DNA of 64,000 nt from Agrypnia vestita (Eukaryota; Arthropoda; Insecta; Trichoptera; Phryganeidae). Made by a program: the position numbers and the translations under genes. Numbering within the stretch: position 1 is the stretch's first letter; the number at the start of each line of letters is the position of its first letter. A model generated the notes under the pieces. It made no database searches. It was given only the letters and a program-made list of their open reading frames with translations, and had not been told where the DNA came from. The stretch is from NCBI GenBank assembly GCA_016648135.1, contig JADDOH010000523.1:124001-188000 (forward strand). The letters are read 5' to 3'. This document shows positions 25,229 to 38,700 of the stretch, piece by piece.

Positions 25229-25705
25229 ATTTTAATCTAAGCTAAGCGTTTGTGCAGTCAAAGTTTTAATAACTTTAATAATTTTAATAAATATAAAATA
25301 ACTTTGTAAACACCACTTTTTTATTAAAATAAATTCAACGATTTTCGAAGCCAATGGCTTCTTCATCAGGATAACAAAAATAAAATTTAAAAACCGAAGC
25401 ATAGATAATCAAAATATTAAAAAAGATATAAATGGAAAATGAATAATATAAAGTACCTACTTAACATGAAATATTATTCATAAATTTTTCCATATATATC
25501 TTTTTAAATATTTTTATTATCTATACTTCGATTTTTAAATTTTATTTTTGTTATCCTGACGGAGAAGCCATTGGCTTCGAAACATGTTGAATTTATTTCA
25601 ATAAAAAAGTGGTGTTTACAAAGTTATTTTATATTAATTATAATTATGTCACCACAAAATAATTTTAATCTAAGCTAAGTGTTTGTGCAAACAAAGTTTT
25701 AATAA
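25229..25705. mobile_element. Penelope-like fold-back cassette with two opposed hammerhead-like cores and 44-bp flanking repeats
   Basis: Near-perfect ~150-bp arms (25292-25440 and about 25480-25632) form one large hairpin. Each arm holds a core: minus 25369-25342 (CTGATGA, A, GAAGCC-ATT-GGCTTC, GAAA) and plus 25556-25583 (CTGACGG, A, GAAGCC-ATT-GGCTTC, GAAAC). The cassette is flanked by direct repeats of about 44 bp (25229-25272 and 25662-25705; three differences), which look like a long target-site duplication. Non-coding. Confidence 0.65.
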
Positions 25706-26503
25706 ATTGGTCATCTCTTGGGATGAATGTCTTTTACTTAAAGCAAAGTCAATCTAAATAAGAAAACAAAAAATAAAATGTGCATAAGATTATTATTAGT
25801 AAGTTGCGTCGCTCATAGTTTGCTACGTAGCATCGTGAGTCCACACGGACACATATTTATTGTAATGTAAATGTAACCTTTATAATAAATTAATCAATTA
25901 CGACTCACAGTGCATGCCTAAAAATATATAAACAACTTTACAAAAATCTATACTTTTATTGCCTTATTTAAAAAACCAATCGCTGCAGGAAAAAACATCA
26001 GGAAAAGTCTGATCTTTCCACTTAGATAATGCTCACATTATAATGATACCTATACTCGACTAAACGATAAATCACCCGAAAGAATTGATTTTCAATGGAA
26101 CCTTTTGAAATAAATAAAAAAGGTCTTCTCAACATAAGATGGTCAGATTGCGTGTTCATTTATCTTCCATCTTTTCTTCGCAAGAGATACATTTCAGTAA
26201 AAGACACACAAAAGAAAATAATCAAACATTGAATTCAAAGTTAACGCATTACTCATTCATTAACGCAGACTTTTATAAATAAAAACTTTTATCTTATATA
26301 CCACGTTAATTCCGAAATTGAATAATTATTTTTATTTAATTTTATTGAAATTTTCTATTATATTGGTCAAGTATTTGATCACCACATTATAAATTGATTA
26401 TAAATAAAGGAAAATAATCAATAAGTTACCTGATATGTAGAAAGAAAATCATTAACAGAATATTATTTTTTATAAAATTGATTTTATTTTGAACATTTTT
26501 CAG
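25706..26503. other. Probable 5' intron ending at the acceptor of coding exon 1
   Basis: AT-rich without ORFs. Ends TTTTGAACATTTTTCAG at 26503, a plausible acceptor with a T-rich tract. Confidence 0.6.
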
Positions 26504-26509
26504 TGAAGT

Positions 26510-26765
26510 ATGGGGAAGGATCCTTCAGCCAAAGTGAGCAAAAAAGCCAAACTTTCACACAATGGCAACGACATCCCCCACCAGACTGATAAAGTTGAAG
26601 AAAACAAAAATAAGGGGAGGAGATTTTTCGATCCCATGATAGAGGGCGTTAGATGGACCGAGAAGTATTCGGACAAGATTGAAAAATTCTGGGAAACCAT
26701 CCCAGACACAATAAGTACCTTTATAGCCACATTAGCGGTGTTCACATTTGGAGCCACACTCAAAG
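26510..26765 (+). CDS. Exon 1 (coding part) of the fatty acid hydroxylase-family gene
   Basis: Encodes residues 1-85 plus the first base of codon 86. The ATG lies 6 nt inside an exon that follows a good acceptor (pyrimidine/T-rich tract ending CAG at 26503). A TGA codon at 26504-26506 directly precedes it in another frame, and the upstream DNA looks intronic. The start is therefore a coding start within an internal exon, not a transcription start. The exon ends at AAAG before GTATTT. It encodes the lysine-rich cytosolic tail and the beginning of the first membrane segment (TISTFIATLAVFTFGATLK). Confidence 0.8.
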
Positions 26766-29700
26766 GTATTTTTCTGACCCTTAAATTTACTTCATTCATC
26801 ATTCTGCTTCATTTATTCTGGGGTGAGATAAAAGTTTAAGAAACAAAATTCATACTTGAAAACGTGGATCAGATTTTGTGCCATATCGGTATTTAGTGGT
26901 GTATTTAGTTTTATTTTTTTTATATATTTATTCATTGTTAGGTCATATTTTACATTTTAAATAATTTTATGCATATATTTATAATAGATTGTCCAAGTCT
27001 TTAAAATTTAAAAGAAATATTTTGATTATGATAATAATAATTAAAAAATAATAGGAATTTATACATAAATTTTTCAATATTATATTAATTTAAGACGGTT
27101 TCAGAATTTTTGTAAAAACGTTTCCAACTGTTTTGAAACTTGCATGGAGACACATACGAAAAATGTATTAAAGTATTTTCAAGAACGAAAATTGTTTTCC
27201 CTAACACCAAAATTCTAAATATAAATCTTTTCTCCAGACCATTTTTTATTTATTTATTCAACACTTTTCCTTAGTGTCAACATTAAATACAATTTAAAGT
27301 AACCGGTTCTTAAAAAATGATTTTTTCTTTCCAAGGATCTAAACACATAACACACACACACATATGTGAACATGATCACGAGAGTACTAATAATTGAACT
27401 TTTTTTCTGGTGCCATAAATATTAGTTGTATCCAAAAAGGATATTTTTAAAATTGATTTCGATTGACTATGTATTAACCACAAAACTAGTAACTCTACGT
27501 CTACCGGTTTTGATACCACTATATCTTCATCAGACGGATGCAAACTAACTATCCATTATCTATTCTAGCAAAAAAATCAATTTTTAAACGGGGGCGTGGT
27601 TAAGCTATGGTGGGGCTAATTGAGAAGTGGACGCCGAAATGGGGAATGTATCAAGTAAAGGGCTATTCATGAAATTTACCTGGTTATTAATTTGTTCATT
27701 CTTTTCGAACATATTTCACGCATACAACGAAACAAAAAAGCATTTATCTTACATTTACATTACAAAATCTATTTTTACACAGTTATATGTTTTATGAGTT
27801 TCACCAAAAAAATCGGCAAATACAGCAAATAGATTTTTTTTTAAAGGATGCAGCTTCATTAACACTTTAGGCAATGCAAAAAAAATTAACGAAATTTAAA
27901 TTTGGAGATTTGTGATTTTAGAAAAGTGGAGCACTCTAAATTGTCATTTAAGATCGAATTGCTGCAGAAACAGGTTAATTCGGAGACGAAAATTCAGTCA
28001 CTAAGACTGGTTTTCAGCGTCTAAAGAGCCATTTAAAAAATCTGGTTTTGATATACGGTATATGGCTACCGCACAAATTAAATAAGGAAACCATATGACA
28101 CGAATAAAAATTAAGCGAGATTAAATTGATACGCTTTTATGAAAAATTGTATACAGCTCTCCATATAGCTTCTATACATACAGATCTATCAATATCTATA
28201 TATAATTTCTATCTATACAGATCTATCATCATCAGATTATCACTTTTATAGATCTATGCAGCATTATTTAGACGAAAGAAAATTTAGTAGCATTAGTGAA
28301 ATAAAAATAGTTCTTAAAGAGAATTTTGCATCAAAGCATACGTGTTTTCATAAAAAAAACTAACCATTACGTTGGATGAAGGTTGCATCATTCGATAGCG
28401 TACATTTTAATATAGCGTTGTCAAATTAAATAACATTCTAAGAAATTTCAACTTCATTTCAAAAAAGGTCCTTTTTCGGGTAGTTACATAAATACTTCCG
28501 TCATGTAGGTAATTTCGTTTTTACTATCCTCTCCTCATTCATCCATTCCAAACGCTCATATTCCTCAATTTAATTGAATAAAACACTCCTTAACTGAATT
28601 TAATTAAACAATTACATTCGTCAACTTACTTTGATTTTTTAGATTATTATTATTTTATCATAAATGCTCACCTAACACGAAGATCTGATTTTGTTTACCC
28701 ATATTAATTAGTTAACTTTTTATCATATTAATTACGTATTATATATAATTTTTGCCAATTATATTAAAAAATAAGTGTCTATTATAATATGTTGATGATT
28801 TAAAAATCTTTTCTACCATTCTAAACCTGAAAGATAGTCATCTCCTACAAAAAATCTGGACGAACTATCAAACTAGTGTAAGGTAAATAAAATTCACTAA
28901 ACACACCCGAAAATAGAATTTGTTTATAGACTGGATGACGTTCCACTTCCTAAAGTCAATTCAATAAGGGATTTGGGTGTCATGCTATATTCCAAGCTCA
29001 ATTTTAGAAACCACTTTGATAGTATCATAAACAAAGCATATATTATGTTGGGATTTATAACAAGAATTACTCATGAATTAATCTCGAAAGCCTAAAAATT
29101 CTCTATATATCACTAATACGAATTTTACGTAGTATTTTGTCCTTTAAGATTTGGTTATTTTTTTATACAATCTTAGGAATTGTATCTCATCACAATGCAC
29201 GCATTATCAGTTTTCCTTTTTCATTTCTATGCCTCTATTTTCTGTGATTTAGAATATCCATAATGCAGATGGGCATTGTACGTGGGGGTCGCTTGTCTTT
29301 TACTGGCTACTTTTATTAGTTTACATAGGGTTAGCGTGGGGATTTAACGTGCTCCTCAAAATCAGACGTTTGAATAGGGTAGTTTCACTTATTTATTTAT
29401 TATCTTAAAAGTATACGTGAAAAAATAACGGCGTAAGCTAAGAACATAATAACGAAAGTTACAAGTTCAATAATGATTTGAATAATTAACTTTATTTAAT
29501 ACTAAAATAACATAACATTATTATAAAATATATCGTTTTAGCTATAACCCGTCAAAAATTACGTAGGTAGGTACTTCTATATGTTTGAATTTTAGCAGTA
29601 TATTTTGGTAGTTTTTGTATTCTAGCGGTATACGTATGAATCAAAACACTGTATATACATATTTTGGCAATTTTATTCAATAATTATTTAATGGTTGCAA

Positions 29701-32700
29701 GTTAAGACTGCTAAACAGCGCCATCTAGCGTAGCGCACCATCTTGGTAGCGACAGTGACGGAAATTGTTGCACAGAATTATGTATATACATGTATTTGAT
29801 CATAGGTTTTTAATTTACGGGTACCTACAAACTATAGTCTCGAATACATTGGCATTAATTTACAATGTGGAAAAAGTTGTTACATTACTTATGAAAAACT
29901 CTATTTGCATATTTACTTATGCAAGTTACTGAATTTTGGAATAAAAATATAAAAATGCAATATGCCCAATATAATTTCACTACGCTTAGATTTTCTTAAA
30001 AAGAAATTCGTACTTATACGGTATGCAGAGTTAAAATATATTACAATATGTCCAATTTCGAGGAAAACACTCATTCAATTCACAAAATAATATTAACCCT
30101 TTGTATGACTTTTTCCTCAACAGCGACGATGTCTTTGAGAATAAGGAACTAATGTGGTGTATTTATTTCGTAATATTTAGAGTAAGGACACATTTGAAAG
30201 TGTTCAAATATTTAGGAGTATTGGATGGCCAAAGTGCTATTTAATGGAGATTGACGCTCAGTATTATCTTATCTCTTATTCAAAAGTGCTTGCAGGTGCT
30301 ACCGTGACCGAACATTTTATGAATTATTCTAAATGTCAAACAAACCAATGCTTATCAGAGATTATGGTCACTCGGCGTATCTTCTCATCAAATATTTAAT
30401 TTAGCAATATAAAGTTAAATAAAATCTCCAAGCTCACAAGATCGTGGTTACGGAAGGCGAATGAAACATTTGAAACTAATTATCGATTTTTTATTTATCT
30501 AAATCACTGGACACGAATTTAATCAGAGCACAATTCTTTAATTCACACTTATTGTCACGAGAATATTCACAAAATTACTTCATTAATTCGCTGAACTTTT
30601 ATCGTTCCGCTGAGGTTTGCACAAGTTCACGCTAGTTCACACTAAGTACTCACTGTATCACTTTACTCTTGTGTACTAATTGTTTATGGTATTGCGTTGG
30701 TTCCAATTATCACTTATTACTCACTTAAATGTCATGTATCGCCTGTCAAACAACTCTGAACTATGTGTGCAGTGACCCGGTCAATCACCTGTTATAGTAA
30801 ATGCTGCTTCGCTTCGCGATGCTTCCAGCATCCAGTAAGCCATCCCAAACTCTTTTCATCCCAGACAGAAATTTAAAATTTACTGTAATGATAAATTTAC
30901 CGTAAAATTCTCGATTCTGTGCAATTCCTTCCCGTCTACCATCCTGTGTTATTACATTTTGTTTCATTAGATTAGATTGATTTTAAGATTTATTTTAGTA
31001 GTAGAATTTTATGTATACATTTTTAACAACAAATGTTTATGCAGAGAAATAAAAGAAAAACGCTGTCATTACATACTTAAAATCATTCATAAAGTCTTAG
31101 CGCTTAGCTGCGGATATCTATACCTATAAAACTCAATGTCTGTCTGTCTGTTCTCTATACAAATCCACACCGTTTGTCCGATACGATTCAAATTTTGCAT
31201 AATAATAATATATGCGACATTTCCCCTATTCTTTTACCCCTTCCCTTCCCCCTGACATTATTTCGATGCAAATCTGTACCGTTAGACCAATTGGACTCAA
31301 AATTTGGAAACTTATTCTTAAGGACTCGTCGGTAATATATGCAACATTTCCTCCCTATTCTATAACCCTTCCCCTCCCCTGATATATTTTCTAGGTAAAT
31401 CTGTACCTTTCGGCCGATCGGACCCCAAAATTTGGAAACTTATTCGTTAGGACTCGGCGAGTAACATATGCGATATTTTCCCCCTATTCTTTTAACCCTT
31501 TCCCTCCGCTTATATATTTTAGATGCAAATCTATACCATTCAAATCGAACCTTTGTTTACACTTACATAAACCGTGCAACGCCAGGTAAGGACAGCTAGT
31601 TTAAAATAATAATTTTGAAATGTCGTCTAGCTTCAAAAACATATTATATTATGTAACTATTTTACTAAATACTATATAATTTACTAAATATCATCTACTT
31701 TACATAATTTATTTATTATTTTATATGGAAATATTAATTATAATTTTCCATTTACTTATTTTACTCTCAAAATATGAAAAAAATAATATAATTTACTATA
31801 AATAATATTTTTATAAACGACTTATGTACATAATTACAAAAAGTAAATAATTATAGAATATTATTTTTCGTTACGGCGGCCCTCGTGGACCCAGTGGGTA
31901 TGATACTGGCTTCTCATACCGAGGGTTCTGGGATCGATTCCCCGTGAGGTCACGATCAATATATGTGATTTACTCAAGCCTAGGTTTTTGTGGTGTGTTT
32001 AGCTTCCGTAATTGGATCTTTTGGCCTGTTGAAGCGTAAATAATTTTTTTTATATATCTATGCTTATAAAACTCAATGTCTGTCTGTCTATCTGTCTGTC
32101 TGTCTCTCTATCTGTTCTCTATACAAATCCACACCGTTTGTCCGATTCGATTCAAATTTTGCATACTTATGCTTTGGGACCCGGCAAGTAACATAGGCAA
32201 TATCTCCCTCCTATTCTCATATCCCTTCCCCTCCCCCTGACATATTTTCAATGCAAATCTATACCGTTTGACCGATCGGACTCGAAATTTAGAAACTTAT
32301 TCTTAGGACTCAGCGAGTAACATAGACGATATTTCCCCACTATTATCGTACCCTTTCCCCTCCCCCTGACATATTTTGATGCAAATCTGTACGTTTGACC
32401 GATCGGACTCAAAATTTGGAAACTTATTCTTAAAGACTCGGCGGATAATATATGTGACATTTCTCCCTATTCTTTTAACTCTTCCCCTCCGCTGATATAT
32501 TTTCAATGCAAATCTATACCGTTTGACTGACCGGACTCCGAATTTGCAAAATTATTCTTTAGGACTTGTCAGGTAACGTAGACTATATTTCCCTTTCCCT
32601 TTTTTCCTTTTCTCCTTCCCCTGATATTTTTTCGATGCAAATCTATACCGTTTGAATCAAACCTTTGTTTCCCCCCACAAATTTATTTTCAACTTAATCC

Positions 32701-35700
32701 TTAACCCATGCAACGCCGATTACGAACAGTTAGTTAATTATAAATTAAATCAATGCATTTTTATTGAAATTTTAAAAATCATTATGCTTTATATAGTTAT
32801 ATGAAGTTATTTGTTTCATATCCTCTGATAATCACCCTAACTATCCAATCTACCAACTACCCTCCAATAAGGGAGGGTAGATGGTAGATTGAATAGTTAA
32901 ATATATAAAAAATTTAGATTAAATATATTTTCACGTGATCTAAAAATCGAGGAGAAACGTACATATACGAAGGTTTTCTGGCGGACTTAAATATTCTGGA
33001 AGAAACCCACTTGTACCAAAATACGCCAGAAGTTTCTGGAACTCCATCGGTTTTGAATTACGTAGAAAATACGTATGAATCAATATATATAAAGCGAAAC
33101 CAAAGACAAGAAGGGAAGCGGCGAGTCAGTGTGACCAGCAAGACGTTCAATAGTGAATAAACTATTCAACATACGTTTCACAACAGACAAATATTCTGGA
33201 AAGACGAGTATAAGCTGTTCCACTAGACGAGTGATTAGTGATGATTAGTGCGAAATTGCGTGAATTGTGACATCATCAAATGTGTGATAGTAGGATTTAA
33301 TAAATATTCACAGATTATTTCATCTTTCAGTCAATTAAGGTATAAATACCATATTTTGAATTAAAGAATAAAATATACAACACTAAAAATATTAATGATA
33401 TTTGGGGGAGGCCATAATAGATAATCATGCGTCAGTTAGTCTTAAATAATGCAACTCTGGATTTGATTGTGTGTTAAGGATACGTATAAATTAGTGAAGC
33501 AGCTTAGATTATAAATAAAAATAACTTGTATGTTATATCGTTACAATATTCAAATATGTTCATAAAAGTGAATTAAAAATTCTCTCAATACAAAATGTGG
33601 TAAAATGTTAAAACATATTTATTCGAAGATTGCGTGCTGTCATAACCTAACATAACCTAAAATTTATTTTCTCTCCTTCTTGTGTCATAACAATCCTGAT
33701 ATGGCGATATCATTTCCTTTCCGCTAAAAGAACTTTAAGAATTCAATATTTCTATCGAAACTTGGAAGCAAACTTGACGTTCGATATTATTCGACCACGT
33801 GTCAAAGTTAAAATGTTTTATATATTTTACGTATCATATTTTTCAGCTTTCATTTAATCAGAACGTTAAATCGTTTCAATGTGTTTAATTTTTTTTAATT
33901 ATGTACTATTCGTATATACATTAAACATGATTTTCTGAACTTTCGAAGGATTGATAAATCAGTAATTTTTTTAATTGAAATATTTTTAATTTATCAGAAA
34001 ATGGCAATTTTTATATATTTTTAATAATATTTAAATAAAGATATTACCGATGATAATCAAACTAAATAATGACCGCATACTACCAAAGTATATTGACATG
34101 AAACAACGGAAATTTCTTGGTATACGCTGTGGTTCCACCACTGGTTCCGCTACGTTTGACTTGTTTCACCGAATTACAATGACCTTGTACATTTTGAAAC
34201 AACTATGAAAAAGTCAAACTAAATATTTTTTGAAATGTAATGTCTTTTGTAATAAGAAATTAAGTTTTTATTTCATTAGATTCGATTTGGAACGAAATTC
34301 AAAAAAATGTAAATATCATCATCTTTAACTGCATCATTTGTTTATTTTGTGTATTTGTGTGTGCACAAAATAAAATACATAATTAAAGTTTAAACACTAT
34401 TGAAATAAAGTACACAAGTATTAATCACAAATTAAATTAAAAACATTTTAAAATAACCCAGTAAGTTGTAAAAAAAATAATGTAAATGAAAAATAATTAT
34501 TATGCATTGTTTTCTCGAAGATTTGGGGGGCACATGAGCTTTTTACTTTTTATGGTAGAGAAAATATAAAAAAAAATTCTGAGATATCTCTACATGAGAG
34601 AGTACGCACATTATCCATCCCAGTTTCTCCAGGGCTTCTTGACTACAATAGTTTAGAGACCAGAATGAATGTGTATATTGCTGTGCGGTGTAATACTGAA
34701 ATTTCGCACAGCATTTGTTTGAATGCTCCTGATAATACCTTAGACAGCCTAAGCATAGATTGTTTCACTATTTCAATATACAGGACCAACCTGCTGATTT
34801 TTATACCTATCAGAAGAGCTACCGCTATTCTGAACAAAAATCACCTTGGACATTGATCTGTTCCATATCTCTGAGAGGGTTTTAGGTTTTCTAAATATTT
34901 GATAGAATTATTTTTATATAAATTTTTATTATATAACATTTACGAATTAAATAAAGTTTTTAATATAAATATTGTATAATAAATAAATAAAATTGAAGGA
35001 AAATTAATATGTAATATTTTTTAATATTTGAATACCATGCCATTATTGAACCTTTTCGCGATGTCCATTTTTCTGACAAAAGAGAATTGTAAGATATTTT
35101 CGTTTTCTAGGAGAATGGGTGATCATCCTCGTTACGGCCATGAAGCAGTGGAGCGGACACTACAACATGACTGGGAACGAGACGGACAGAGAGTTGACCC
35201 TTTCTGAGGTGTTCTCCCTTGAGAAGCTGAAGATGAACGATTGGCTCTATTTCTGGGTCGGAGCAAATATTGTCTCCTACGGAATGTACTTCCTCATAGG
35301 GGGATTCTTACATGTAAGTACATACTTCATATGAGGGGTATAAAAACAAAGGTAGCAACAGAAAAAAATGTTATGAATGCAGTCACCGAATTAATTTAGA
35401 ATGTACTGAATTCGAGATTCTACAGAAAATACTGCTCTATCTCTTCAAAAAGCGTGTTTCCTAAAATCAAAGGCAGCAATATTTTCAACCAAACAAACCC
35501 AAAAGATATGTCATGTGACATTTGGTATTTCCACTATTTAGTAGTAAATAAAACAAAATCTTTTAATTAAGGATCACCTAGTTAAAATAAAAAACAAATA
35601 TTATGGCTTTCATAAATACGTACGATTATTATTTTTCATTTTTACTATTAACGCGCATGTACACACGTGTACAGAAGACTCTTGTTTGGACGAGAAGAAT

Positions 35701-38700
35701 TCAAAATCATCCGTGTACACACGACATTATATTACTTGGGTCAATACATGTACACCAGGGGCGTGCAGTGGGAACAAGAAGCATGACTTTTATTTAAACA
35801 TATTTGGGAAAAAAATCGAAACGAATATTTATCTGGCAGAATTTCATAAAATATCAAAATCTGGATGAAGTCTTTTTTCCGTTTCTTTTAAAAATATATG
35901 CTTAGGACAAAGTGACGTTTCTTATTGTTACTGCACGCTCCTGATATACAGGTACCCTTGCATTTACTTGGATTAAAAAACCATATTACTCAGATGATAC
36001 TGTGATGGCTAGTGTGATAATCCTGGCGTATTCGTTCGTGTAAATTGCCCATAAGATATTTATCACGCAGATGGGGGCGTACTTACACAGATTGGTCATT
36101 ATATCGCCATGTATTCAGTTTTAGTTCATGGATGTGCATGACGAGGCGTTAAAAACATTTTAACGCCATACCTAGGTATTTAGGTTTCCTCTGCTCAGTA
36201 TTGGTAATAAAGCGAGTTTAATTTTTGACGACTAAATACAGTAACGTATTGTACAAATACCTAACACTTAATCAAAAAGTTTGCATTAAATATATAGTTA
36301 TATGGCTGCGTATAGTGTGTTAGGATTTATAACCAAAATTACTCACGACTTTAAAAATTCTCAAAGCCTAAAAGTCCTCCATGTATCACTAGTACGAAGT
36401 TTCTTGGAATATTCAATAGCTATTTGGACACCTTATTATACAACATACGTTCGAAAGAGTGCAAAAATAGTTTCTACGTATTTTGTCCAAAGGAGCAGGT
36501 CAACACAAAAATATTCGCAGTTACAAGGATCGTCTCGCCTTTTGTACAAACCGGGGTCCCGATGCAAAATATCCGACCTTGCAACAAAGAGGATTCTTGA
36601 AGTGTAGCTGTGTGTGTGGTTGAATCGTCGGAATTGCTGAGGATGCAATGACCTGTAGACGGCTCGTGTACCCTGCTTGTGCCTCGATTTACTTATGCGG
36701 CATTCTTGCCACGTATGTGTGTGTGTGGCCTAGATTGATGGTTTGTGTATTGTGGTATGAAATGCCACAAGTTCTTAATATACTGGTATTTTATTCTTCT
36801 CAGTGGTATTTTTACGTGCAACGTCGGCACCGCGCTGTGGAATGGAAGCTTCAACCGACCAAATGGCTGTCTCCGGAATTGGAACTACACGAAATTTTGG
36901 TTGGGACTTTCGCTCTTCTAGTTACTGGCACCTACTCAGCCACTCTTGCGTGCTACATCTACAACGGGAACCCTTCTAGTATTTACTACAAGTTTGACGA
37001 GTATGGATGGCTCTGGTTCTTTTTGCAGTTTCCCGTTATATTCATATATCAAGTAAGTTATGCATACCCGAGTATAAAAGTTTCATAAAACATAATACGT
37101 CCCTTAGAAATGACAATAAAGGATTTATTGGAAAAAACGTAACACTTGTAAACACACTATTACAATAGTAAATTATTTACCTTTTTTATTTTTATTTATA
37201 TATTTATTTATTTATTTATAATATTTATAATATTTACAATATTTACATTAAATTATCCTTATTCACCTTAACCTATTTGAATAATCATAATTTAATTTAA
37301 TTTATTAAAATAATACTATTAAAAATTAAGTTCTTCAATTAAAATCCACTCCCAAGTTAAAATTTTATCTATATGTACCTAGTTGTTCATTTCAATTTAC
37401 AATCAATCAAACGTTGTTAATCACACTGGGTTAAATTTATCACTATTATAGTTTCGAGAGGAGTAATCCCTCTCATCATCAAGTTTAGTTTTTGTCTTAC
37501 TGGCAGACCTTATTCGAATTAATAATTTAAAATTAAAACATTACCATTCGATTCCTCATACAGGATTGATATGAATACCGTTGAAATCATAAGGAACTTA
37601 AATTCTTAGAGAACATTTATGAACAGCATTACATTCGCATTAGGAAACAATCGAGATTTCATTATTAATATTATTAATATTTAAAGCATTAACTTTGTGG
37701 TTAGACATAATAACAGAATGTTAGTAAACTTAGTAAAAACCACTACCAGATTTACGGTCTACCGGTTTCGAGACGTGCCCGTCTCTTCGTCAGGACCAAC
37801 ACTACACTACTATATTCACAACACTTTACACCCCAACCATAGTATTGTTAAACTATCACCACTTTTGATCACATGCGTGTTAATCTTGTCAGAGACAAAC
37901 ATGCACTGATTATAGCCTACTGAACAATTCAGGAATCTAACGAGAGAGAGTGAAAGGGGGCGAGGTCTAAACAAAGGGCTGTATGGAAAATTAATTTGGT
38001 TATTAATGAGAGGTACTCTATTATTCACCGCCTCCCTAATGTAAAAATTTCTAAATTATTCAATTTTAAACCTTTGTTATTAGTATTTAATATTTTCACA
38101 CCTACTTTTGGGTCAAATTTATTATTATTTTCTAAGAGGTGGTTGGCAGATTCGGAAAAATTGTTGTTATTAAGACACCTCGTATGTTCTTTGATTGTAG
38201 TAGGTATTAAAATTACGAGATGTCCTTCCAATATAATGTGCTGGACACGAGCTACATGTTAACTGGTATTCCTGAGTTGTCCATTATATCATTTTTATCT
38301 TTATTGTTAATAAGTATTTTTCCTATGTTATTATTGGGTACCTCTCGAAACCGGTAGACCGTAAATCTGGTAGTGGTTTTTACTAAGTTTACTAACATTC
38401 TGTCAATCGAGATTTCATCTACTACTAGCCATTTGATGTAACGCCACTTTCCCGTTCCAACGATTGTCCACTCATTTTACGATATGAATCTTTTTTAAAT
38501 AGGAAGTAAAATTATAACGTACCTAGAATCATTTACACTCAAAATGTAAAAAAAAGCAAACTTTAAAAAAAATTAAACTGACTTCAGTAAAACCACAAAC
38601 AAAAATGTATTATTGTTCTCGTTATTTTTGACTTGACACCGACTTCAAACAGATCAGTAAGTACCTAGCACACATTATTATAAGTTTTTATTTAAATTAA

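Noticed and set aside
26500..26802. 100-codon minus-strand frame opposite exon 1
   Set aside because: Mirror of the coding exon. The + frame has the splice sites and family-consistent continuation.
31117..32733. CRISPR-like array
   Set aside because: The ~128-bp spaced units are long diverged tandem repeats within Helitron-like elements, in a eukaryote.
36648..36803. Upstream in-frame extension of exon 3
   Set aside because: A strong acceptor at 36803 joins exon 2 in phase. The extension has no family similarity.
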